The position numbers and the translations under genes are program-made. From assembly GCF_002159665.1 (NCBI RefSeq), contig NZ_NFJC01000001.1, forward strand, positions 248,001 through 312,000: 64,000 bases of DNA. Reading direction: 5' to 3'. Within the stretch, counting starts at the first letter, position 1, and every line of letters begins with the position of its first letter. Source of the DNA: Desulfovibrio sp. An276 (lineage in GTDB: Bacteria > Desulfobacterota > Desulfovibrionia > Desulfovibrionales > Desulfovibrionaceae). Below the pieces are notes generated by a model. That model searched no databases, was not told the DNA's origin, and was given only the letters and a program-made list of their open reading frames with translations. Positions 6,906 to 13,783 of the stretch are shown piece by piece.

Positions 6906-9815
6906 TTACACATTCTTGCCGCAGCATTTCTTGTATTTCTTGCCGCTGCCACAGGGGCAGGGATCGTTTCTTCCCACCTTGGGGGCACGACGGACAGGCC
7001 TTGCGCTCAAGGGAACACCTCCAAGATAGATCAGTTTTCCCTCAAAGCTTACGAACAAGGCCCTCTCGAGAATCCTGTGCTCCTGAACGTCGTACTTTTC
7101 ATCGTACTCGTCATCGTCAGCACCATCTTCATCGTACGGCTGCCATTCGTACACGGCAGTACAGTCGAGTTGATAGTCCACATACTCCATGTGCTCCAGA
7201 CCCAGGTCCAGGGCAGCCAGATCCAGCTGACTGTCCCCAAGGTCTTCTCTGCCCCTCCCCAAGATAACCATTTGCTTCACATGGATATCTGTATAATCTG
7301 TGCTGAACTCTTGCAGGATATCCCTCAGATTGGGGTTGCGCCTGTCGTCCTCGTCAAAGTCGAGCATCTCTGGCTCCAATTGAGGAAAATCAGGCAATAC
7401 TGCCATGGCAAAGGCACAACATCTTGCCCGTACAAAGCTGACGGCATCCTCTGGCTCTTCTGCTCCGGTAATGTACCTTGCGCAGCATTCTCCGTATGTC
7501 TGTCCGCTTCCGCAGGGACAGGGGAATGCAAAATCTCCGGCTTCGGCAGCTTCCTCCCAGGTCAGCTCGCGCATGCCCGTATAGAAAAACCTGCCGTCTT
7601 CTGTTTCGTAATAATAGCGTGCAACATGTGGATATGTCGCCTCGCAGTCCAGCCAGCAAACTGTGCCATCAATGTAGTTGCGCCCCTGCTCGTCTGTACC
7701 CTGCGAGTACTGTTTGAGATCACTCAAAATCAGCCCCATACGATAGAGCATGATCAGCATATCGCAAGACAGGGGGTCTTCCCCATATTTGAGACGGGAT
7801 GTCCTTTCAAGATAGTCTCGTCTGCCAAGCTTCATGGCGCTTATACGTGTGCGCATAAAGGTCAGTGCATCTTCAGGCAGACGGGAACCATCGTGATACG
7901 GTGCGCAACACTCCTGATAGTACCTCCAGTCATCGTCAAAGTACCTGCCCGTTTTGCAGGGGCAGAGTATATCGCGTCCTTCGGATAGTATGTCTTCTGA
8001 TTCTGAGCCGGTATAGTAGATTTTGCCGTCAACACGCCTGTAGTAGCAGCGCGTCTCCAATTGAATGTCCCCGTCCAGCATCTCTCCAAAGTACAGATTT
8101 TCCAGATATTCTTCGCCGTCCTTCTCCCCGCGCTCAAGGGAATCCATTGATCCCCACGCAATGTCGCAAGCATCCGCAAGAGCATTCAGCTCTTCCGGTC
8201 TAAAGAAGATTCTCCCCTCCCTGGGCAGGGCTGTGCGCTCAAGATACTCCCAGTTGTTGCAGGCAAGGGCACAGAAACGGGTGCGCGCCATGGTTTTGGC
8301 GTCTTCTGGCCACAGTTTCCCTTCAAGATACGGGGCGCAGCACTTTTCGTACGGCTCCATACTGCTACAGGGGCAGGGATACCCCCTTTGGGCAATCCTG
8401 TATTCGCTCCTTGGTGTTGCAGAAGAGTCTACATAGTAGAGTTTCCCATCTATGCGCTCACAGAGGGATCGCTCCACCCATTGCCCAGCCTTCACGTCCT
8501 CGGACCTTACGGCCAGAGCCTTCCAGTCTGCAAATTCCCTTCCTTCGCTGTCCACCCCCTTGTTATACAGGATAAAAGTGAAGAAATGCATTTGCGGATC
8601 GTCAAGATATTGCTGAAGATATTGCGTGGAAAAATGTTCTTCCTCGGGAGTGTACAGCCTGGCAGTCTTGTCCAGATACTCCCTGTCACGATGTACACAG
8701 GCAGTGTAGCGCGTACGAACCATGGTCTCCACATCTTCAGGCCAATTCTTGCCTTCAAGATACGGACCACAGCATTCGTCATACTTTTTGCCACTGCTGC
8801 AGGGACAAGCGTCGGGATCCGGCTTTTCAAAGGGCGTATGGGAAGTCTTCAGGGCATCAGCATCACCCCCGGTATCATCCAGATACTCGGAGTCAATGAG
8901 GTCCTTCCCCGTAGTGTAGTACACTTTCCCGTCTATGGTAGCAAAATAGTCCCTCTGCTCAACTCTCCTCTCCCCCTCATCCGGCTCTTCTGTCTTGTAT
9001 TCGTACTCCACAAACTCGTAGCCGTCATCATCTCTGCCGCCATCCAGTATACGCAGTCCACTCCAGGTGCATCCGCTTGCCGATGCCTCCTGCAGGTCTG
9101 CAAGCGAGTACGTTGTCTCGCCGGGGTTCTCGTCAAGGTGTTCCGTAGTATTCAGAAAATCCCAGTCTTGCAGACGATATGCAGCAAAGCGCGCACGCAC
9201 CAGGGTTTTGGCGTCCCTGGGCCAGCGCAGGCCATCAAGATATGGACCGCAGCATTTGCCATACTTTTTGCCACTGCCACAGGGACACTTGTCGTCATCA
9301 GCAGGGCGCAAGAAATCTGACTCTGACCTTGGGGCCTCACGCTCGATAAAGTCTGTCCCTGTAGTATAGTATATTTTCCCGTCTATCGTGGTCAAATAGT
9401 CCTTTTGTTCCCAGTATTCCACACCGGTCTTGGGATCCATGAGCGTATATTCGTAGCGCACATACTCATACGCACTGTCCTTGTCCCTGCCACTCTCGAG
9501 TATGCGCAAGGAACTCCAGGTCCTTCCTTCCTCCCTGGCTTCCTTTTCCATATCCTCGCATGCATAGGTATTCTCGCCCGGGACCTCGTCGTAGTACTCT
9601 GTTCCCTTGAGAAAATCCCAGTTCTGCAGGCAATAGGCCGAAAAACGGGCACGAACCAGAGTCTCGGCATCCTCTGGCCAATACATGAGCCCATGGTAGG
9701 GTCCACAGCACTCCTTGTAGCTCTTGCCACTGCCGCAGGGACACAGGTCATCCCTTTGCCTTTTGCCAGCCTGTTGTGCTGCCCCTGTCCTGCTTTTGCC
9801 ATTCCTTGCACTCAT
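6906..9815 (-). CDS. Tandem six-module YchJ/SEC-C repeat protein
   Basis: A 969-residue protein made of six degenerate copies of a roughly 150-residue YchJ-type unit plus a terminal SEC-C motif. Zinc-type motifs start near residues 25 ([13 protein letters not shown]), 177 ([13 protein letters not shown]), 337 ([13 protein letters not shown]), 481 ([13 protein letters not shown]), 618 (CPC and ECC with a six-residue insertion between them), 766 ([13 protein letters not shown]) and 953 ([13 protein letters not shown]). Each unit continues with a WPEDA-T-RTR-like helix and ends in a DGKIYYTTG-type strand. There is no signal peptide or membrane segment and the protein is acidic. The start at 9815 is supported by AAGGAG; the upstream open frame is not needed. 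Single-module YchJ proteins are common, but I know of no described six-fold array. Function unknown. Confidence 0.9.
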   Translation of the reverse strand: MSARNGKSRTGAAQQAGKRQRDDLCPCGSGKSYKECCGPYHGLMYWPEDAETLVRARFSAYCLQNWDFLKGTEYYDEVPGENTYACEDMEKEAREEGRTWSSLRILESGRDKDSAYEYVRYEYTLMDPKTGVEYWEQKDYLTTIDGKIYYTTGTDFIEREAPRSESDFLRPADDDKCPCGSGKKYGKCCGPYLDGLRWPRDAKTLVRARFAAYRLQDWDFLNTTEHLDENPGETTYSLADLQEASASGCTWSGLRILDGGRDDDGYEFVEYEYKTEEPDEGERRVEQRDYFATIDGKVYYTTGKDLIDSEYLDDTGGDADALKTSHTPFEKPDPDACPCSSGKKYDECCGPYLEGKNWPEDVETMVRTRYTACVHRDREYLDKTARLYTPEEEHFSTQYLQQYLDDPQMHFFTFILYNKGVDSEGREFADWKALAVRSEDVKAGQWVERSLCERIDGKLYYVDSSATPRSEYRIAQRGYPCPCSSMEPYEKCCAPYLEGKLWPEDAKTMARTRFCALACNNWEYLERTALPREGRIFFRPEELNALADACDIAWGSMDSLERGEKDGEEYLENLYFGEMLDGDIQLETRCYYRRVDGKIYYTGSESEDILSEGRDILCPCKTGRYFDDDWRYYQECCAPYHDGSRLPEDALTFMRTRISAMKLGRRDYLERTSRLKYGEDPLSCDMLIMLYRMGLILSDLKQYSQGTDEQGRNYIDGTVCWLDCEATYPHVARYYYETEDGRFFYTGMRELTWEEAAEAGDFAFPCPCGSGQTYGECCARYITGAEEPEDAVSFVRARCCAFAMAVLPDFPQLEPEMLDFDEDDRRNPNLRDILQEFSTDYTDIHVKQMVILGRGREDLGDSQLDLAALDLGLEHMEYVDYQLDCTAVYEWQPYDEDGADDDEYDEKYDVQEHRILERALFVSFEGKLIYLGGVPLSARPVRRAPKVGRNDPCPCGSGKKYKKCCGKNV

Positions 9816-9926
9816 GGATGTTGCTCCTTGGCCCAATTCTGTGTTCGGCCTTTTTCGCATCCTCAAAAAACATATACCTTGCGTTCCTGACAGCAAAGCC
9901 CTGTGGCCGTACGCATGGATCCGGAA

Positions 9927-10964
9927 CTATTGCCCGTTCCTGGTATGCCGATTATCAGTGTCCCGGCTTCCTTCTTCCTGTTTGCAGCAGCCCTTTTTGT
10001 CATGCATGCCCTGCATGCCCCTTTCAATGAGAGGAGAAAAGACTCCCCTGCGCATGGGAGTTCCCACAAAATCCTCCCTTTCCCAGAAGGCTATAAAAGA
10101 TCCGGAAGAGGGAAGCCCGTGGTCCGCAGGAATAAAGAGACAGCTGGCAATACCGTTCTTTTCCTCGTCGTAGATAACCTTGCCAAGACGATTCATGTCC
10201 CTGTCGTAGGCCACAAAGCTCTTGCCCGTAACCTCGCGCTTTCCCTGTACTGCATAGACACGCATAAAATTGCCTTCTGGCTGGACGCGCACTATCTCGG
10301 CAAGGCCAAGATCCCGCAAAAGGGCGTTTTGTCTTCTGCCCAAAAAGAAGCTGGATATGCCCGTACCTATGCCAAAAACACCAAATATGGCTGCCAGGTA
10401 GAAGGGATTGAAACCTGTGTAGCGCCTAACCATGGAAAGCGAGGCCCGATCCTGCTCCCGCGCGCTTGCAGCCACACTGATGGTATAGGTCTGGAAGGAA
10501 GAGGATGGCTGCCCCTCGATGCCCACAGCCAGGGCATAGGTTCCACTGGGTGCTGTTTCACTCACATGCACAAGGCCGCGCCACATGCCTGTTCCGAACC
10601 AGTAGCTTGTGAAAAAGCCCTGAAACTCGAAGGAAAGAGGGGCGTCGGCCGGAATCGGGAAGGCGCGCATCTCGCTTGCAAGCGCAGGCCCGCTGCCCAT
10701 GGGGCCGGAAACTGCCTCGCTTGTGCCAGGCAGCATTTCCAGTCTGTAGGATCCGCCCCCGCGCATGCGCGACAAGAGACCGTCTGCCAGAACCACAAAG
10801 GCCAGAATAAGGAGCACCGCGGCAAAAACGCCCGCAAGGCGCTGCCTGTTGCGTGCGCCGGAGTAAAGCAGCCATTCCGGGCTTTCGGCCAGCGGGATAC
10901 TGTCCCTGACCATCTGTTCCTCGTGGGCGTCACTCGGGGGTGTTTGAGGGGTCTGTGCTTGCAT
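9927..10964 (-). CDS. Conserved two-helix membrane protein, last gene of the TauE-type operon
   Basis: A 345-residue protein of unknown function. After a polar N-terminus (MQAQTPQTPPSD) there is a transmembrane segment near residues 45-62 (LAGVFAAVLLILAFVVLADG), an extracytoplasmic domain of about 140 residues, a second segment near 210-232 (FYLAAIFGVFGIGTG) and a cytoplasmic tail. The ATG at 10964 was chosen because the sequence upstream overlaps a terminator and lacks coding character. It is downstream of a small membrane protein, a lipoprotein and a TauE/SafE exporter on the same strand, so it may be an accessory of that transport unit, but an internal terminator at 11063-11096 could uncouple it. 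Confidence 0.75.
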   Translation of the reverse strand: MQAQTPQTPPSDAHEEQMVRDSIPLAESPEWLLYSGARNRQRLAGVFAAVLLILAFVVLADGLLSRMRGGGSYRLEMLPGTSEAVSGPMGSGPALASEMRAFPIPADAPLSFEFQGFFTSYWFGTGMWRGLVHVSETAPSGTYALAVGIEGQPSSSFQTYTISVAASAREQDRASLSMVRRYTGFNPFYLAAIFGVFGIGTGISSFFLGRRQNALLRDLGLAEIVRVQPEGNFMRVYAVQGKREVTGKSFVAYDRDMNRLGKVIYDEEKNGIASCLFIPADHGLPSSGSFIAFWEREDFVGTPMRRGVFSPLIERGMQGMHDKKGCCKQEEGSRDTDNRHTRNGQ

Positions 10965-11062
10965 ATATCTACCTTCCTGTGAATTTGTCCTTTGCAAGAA
11001 TAGATGGAAGCAGCCTCTTGGGCAAGCACAATGCTTGTGACATTCAGGCAAAGGCAAGAGGG

Positions 11063-11096
11063 CAAAAAAAAACTGCCCGCAAACCAATGGGGCAGT
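11063..11096 (-). terminator. Rho-independent terminator
   Basis: Minus-strand reading gives ACTGCCC, a short loop and GGGCAGT followed by nine T. It lies downstream of the 113-residue membrane protein and before the 345-residue gene. Confidence 0.8.
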
Positions 11097-11159
11097 GTAG
11101 GGTGACATCCCCACTTGCCGGGCAAGGGGAGCCGACAAGCGGGATGTCTGTGGAGATTT

Positions 11160-11501
11160 TTAGAGCGCGATCTGTGTGGGGCGCTGCACACACAGGGAAG
11201 ATTCGGCCACCTTCCAGTGCACAAGGGAATGTTTCTTGTGGCCCGGCAGGCGTACAAGTCCTTCGTCCGCATCGGCGTACATCATGCGCACACGGGAACA
11301 GGCAAACCTTGCCGCAGTCCATGTCACGATGGTGATGCCGAAAAAGTACTGGCAGAAAACGGAAAGAGAAGAAGCCGGATTCAGATAGGACTGATACATG
11401 GCAACACACACGGCAGCCAGCATGACCAGATTTGCTGCTACGCGGATGGCACACAGCCATATGGTTCTCTTGTACTGATTGTCTGTGCTGTTTCTTCTCA
11501 T
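11160..11501 (-). CDS. Small membrane protein, two predicted helices
   Basis: A 113-residue protein of unknown function with hydrophobic segments at about 15-37 and 45-62 and a basic N-terminus. AAGGAG sits seven bases before the ATG at 11501. It follows the DUF4881-like lipoprotein in the same orientation. The intervening 74 bases contain a strong GC-rich stem-loop. It is probably part of the TauE-associated membrane operon. Confidence 0.7.
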   Translation of the reverse strand: MRRNSTDNQYKRTIWLCAIRVAANLVMLAAVCVAMYQSYLNPASSLSVFCQYFFGITIVTWTAARFACSRVRMMYADADEGLVRLPGHKKHSLVHWKVAESSLCVQRPTQIAL

Positions 11502-11522
11502 TTTTACACTCCTTCTCCCTTA

Positions 11523-11549
11523 GGCGGGGCCCCCAATGGGAGCCCCGCC
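11523..11549. other. GC-rich intergenic stem-loop without a T tract
   Basis: GGCGGGGC pairs with GCCCCGCC around a short loop, and neither strand follows it with a T run. It separates the lipoprotein gene from the next membrane gene and is more likely an mRNA processing or stability element than a terminator. Confidence 0.55.
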
Positions 11550-11575
11550 AAGGGGGATACATCAATGTAGGATTG

Positions 11576-12157
11576 CTACTTCTTGAAGATGTTCGTCTTA
11601 GACACGTTCATGAAGCGCAGGGCCTGATGCTTGGCATTTTCCTTGTAGTAAATGCGGCATTCGTCGCCGGCTTCCCAAGTGCTGGGGGGCAGCTCAAGGT
11701 ATTCTGCGGGCACCTTGAAGGTGACGATTTCATGCAGGCGCTTGGAGTATTCGGTGATGGTGCCGTTGTCCTTGTCGATGACAGGGAACTTGTGGCCGGC
11801 AACCTTGGGGTTGGAGGGCAGGATGTTCTTCTGGATGTCGGTGAACTCGACCTTGACGGTCTCAAGCTTGCCATCCCTGAAGATGATCACTTCGCTCTTC
11901 TCGGTGTTGATCTGCACGCGTCCGCCGGGAACGGGCTCGGGGCCGATTTCAGCAGGATCTGCGGGCATGGTGTAGGTCATCACACCACCGGTGTAGGAAG
12001 GATTCTGCACATCGTGATTGACGTCCAGGACCATGGTAAAGGTCTGTTTGCTGGCGTCGTAGGCCACACAGCGCCCCTGTTCAACCTGTCCGAACTCGCA
12101 TGCAGCCAGGCCGAGGCAGAGGACGAACAAAGCCAATATCTTGTAATACGTTCTCAT
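11576..12157 (-). CDS. DUF4881-like lipoprotein
   Basis: A 193-residue exported lipoprotein. A type II signal peptide ends in the lipobox LGLAAC, so Cys20 would be lipidated. The rest is a soluble beta-rich domain with no catalytic motif I recognise. The composition resembles the Desulfovibrio family annotated as DUF4881; that is recollection, not a search. An AGGAGG lies six bases before the ATG at 12157, and the TauE/SafE exporter stop is only about 10 bases upstream. This points to tight co-translation and perhaps a periplasmic accessory role to the exporter. Confidence 0.8.
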   Translation of the reverse strand: MRTYYKILALFVLCLGLAACEFGQVEQGRCVAYDASKQTFTMVLDVNHDVQNPSYTGGVMTYTMPADPAEIGPEPVPGGRVQINTEKSEVIIFRDGKLETVKVEFTDIQKNILPSNPKVAGHKFPVIDKDNGTITEYSKRLHEIVTFKVPAEYLELPPSTWEAGDECRIYYKENAKHQALRFMNVSKTNIFKK

Positions 12158-12166
12158 GATGTCCTC

Positions 12167-13228
12167 CTAGTTCTGCGCAGCGCGTCTCTTTTCCGCGAGT
12201 TCCTGCTTGGCACCCTGGACCATCTTGGCGGCGATGTAGATGGAGATACCGGACACGAAGCCGAGCACCACCACAGTGGACACGCCGTTGATGAAGCCAG
12301 CGTAGGCGGGGAAGTAGGGCTGTATCAGCTTGAGGACAACGGAGCACAGGCAGCCGAGGACGGCCAGGCCGAAGGCTGTGCGGATGCCGTAGCCCTTGAT
12401 GTACTTTGTGGCAACTGCGCCAATCTGGGCGCCAACGGCAGCACCGATGAGCATGATAAGAGCGGCAACCAGTTCGGTACGCCCCTTCAGGGTGTAGGTG
12501 GCAGCGCCGTACAGGCCGGAGATGGCAACTTCAAAGAGGTCGGTGCCGACTGCGATGTGGGTCGGGCAGCCAACGAGGTACACCAGGGCGGGCATACGGA
12601 TGAGGCCGCCGCCGATGCCGAGGATACCGGCGAGAACGCCAGTGAGGAAGGACACGCAGATGGGGAGCCATGCGGAGCAGTAGATGCCGGCCTGATGGAA
12701 GTGGACCATCGGGGGGATCTTGATGGCGTGGAGCTTGGTAGCCCAGTCAAGGCCGGTGGCCTTTTCGTCAAGGACTTCGCCCTTGGCAGCGGCTTCGCGT
12801 TCCTTCTTCTTGCGCAGGGCCACGTCATGGAAGACCATCCAGGCCATGAGGATGAGCAGGACAACGTAGAGCCAGCGGACAACCTGATCGACGCTGCCGA
12901 GGCGTTCGAGCTGCATGACTATCTGGGCGCCGATTTCCACGCCCACCACGGTACCGACAAGCATTGTCAGACCGAGCTTGTAGTCAACGTTGCCGAAGCG
13001 GCCGTGACGCATGGTGGAAATAAGGGATTTACCAGCCATGTGAGCCACGTCGGTACCAATGGCGAAGGCCATCGGGAAACCAAGGATGTTCAGGCCGGGG
13101 GTAACCATCCAGGCGCCGCCCATGCCGAAGAAGCCGCCGATGATGCCGACACCAAGACCCAGGATGATGAGGCCGGGCCAGAAAACGGTGCAGCCGGAAA
13201 TGGGCATCAAAACATACAACCAGTCCAT
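12167..13228 (-). CDS. TauE/SafE-family anion exporter
   Basis: Integral membrane protein of 353 residues with about eight or nine hydrophobic helices and glycine-rich repeats typical of the family (GLGVGIIGGFFGMGGAW in the N-terminal half, GVLAGILGIGGGLIRMPAL in the C-terminal half). TauE/SafE members move sulfite, sulfoacetate and related organosulfur anions across the inner membrane. A cytoplasmic insert rich in Lys and Glu lies near residues 130-150. It sits between a small membrane protein (13240-13554) and a lipoprotein. The unit is divergent from a membrane-anchored AAA+ regulator and preceded by a sigma54-type promoter, so inducible export of a sulfur anion is a reasonable inference. 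Confidence 0.9.
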   Translation of the reverse strand: MDWLYVLMPISGCTVFWPGLIILGLGVGIIGGFFGMGGAWMVTPGLNILGFPMAFAIGTDVAHMAGKSLISTMRHGRFGNVDYKLGLTMLVGTVVGVEIGAQIVMQLERLGSVDQVVRWLYVVLLILMAWMVFHDVALRKKKEREAAAKGEVLDEKATGLDWATKLHAIKIPPMVHFHQAGIYCSAWLPICVSFLTGVLAGILGIGGGLIRMPALVYLVGCPTHIAVGTDLFEVAISGLYGAATYTLKGRTELVAALIMLIGAAVGAQIGAVATKYIKGYGIRTAFGLAVLGCLCSVVLKLIQPYFPAYAGFINGVSTVVVLGFVSGISIYIAAKMVQGAKQELAEKRRAAQN

Positions 13229-13239
13229 AATGTACCTCC

Positions 13240-13554
13240 CTATTCGGCCGCTTTCCTGTGCTTGAGGTCGATGCCGATGTGATTCATGACCAGGTCAGCC
13301 AGCATACCGAACACACAACCGGTAATCGGAATGATGACGATGGTCAGAAGCATGAAGTACAGATGGCTGTCATTGTACATCTGGGCCCACCACAGCAGAA
13401 TGCCGTCGAGGCGCCTGGTGTCAGCGACAATAACCACGTTGGCTGCCGCCTTCTTGGCAGCAACGGCCAAACCAGGGGCTATCAGCAACATTGTTGCCAG
13501 ACAGCCTACGAACCACGCTGAAACTTTCAGTGACAGTTTTCTCAGCTTCGTCAT
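13240..13554 (-). CDS. Small two-helix membrane protein, first gene of the TauE-type operon
   Basis: A 104-residue protein: a signal-anchor-like segment (residues 9-32, WFVGCLATMLLIAPGLAVA), a short extracytoplasmic stretch, a second helix near 70-90 (LLTIVIIPITGCVFGMLADL) and a His/Lys-rich tail. The ATG at 13554 is supported by AAGGAG; the longer open frame upstream crosses the promoter and is rejected. Its position immediately before the exporter suggests a subunit or assembly partner. Function is otherwise unknown. Confidence 0.8.
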   Translation of the reverse strand: MTKLRKLSLKVSAWFVGCLATMLLIAPGLAVAAKKAAANVVIVADTRRLDGILLWWAQMYNDSHLYFMLLTIVIIPITGCVFGMLADLVMNHIGIDLKHRKAAE

Positions 13555-13645
13555 GACTCTCTCCTTGTCAAATCGTTCTGAGACTTGAGCGCAAGTCCTG
13601 ATTATGGGGTGAATGCGCATCAATTCGAAATCCAGCTGGCATGTA

Positions 13646-13660
13646 GCATAAAGCGTGCCA
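13646..13660 (-). promoter_or_regulatory. Sigma54 (-24/-12) promoter for the TauE-type operon
   Basis: Minus strand reads TGGCACGCTTTATGC. This matches TGGCACG-N4-TTGC with exact GG-to-GC spacing and a single change in the -12 part. Transcription would start about 75-80 bases before the first gene at 13554. The element differs by one base from the one upstream of the islA-like gene at 46930-46944. Confidence 0.75.
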
Positions 13661-13783
13661 TTGCGTGATTTTGCGCGAAAAAATTTTTTAGAAACCCATG
13701 CAAGCCCCGTGTCTTGTGAAAAAAGTTGCAAATTGACTGTTCCAATGCTACACAAGGCGTGTCACCATCACCGGAGTCGCGCA

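Noticed and set aside
3696-7988. Very long plus-strand open frame (about 1430 codons)
   Set aside because: It lies opposite the histidine kinase, pgi and SEC-C genes, all of which have clear motifs on the minus strand. The peptide has no recognisable domains; it is an antisense by-product of codon bias.
11432-13282. Plus-strand open frame (about 616 codons)
   Set aside because: Antisense to the lipoprotein and TauE/SafE genes, with a His/Asp/Gly-rich composition and no family signature.
13655-13783. N-terminal extension of the membrane AAA+ regulator
   Set aside because: It overlaps the divergent promoter and lacks family character. The ATG at 13784 gives a normal start just ahead of the first membrane segment.
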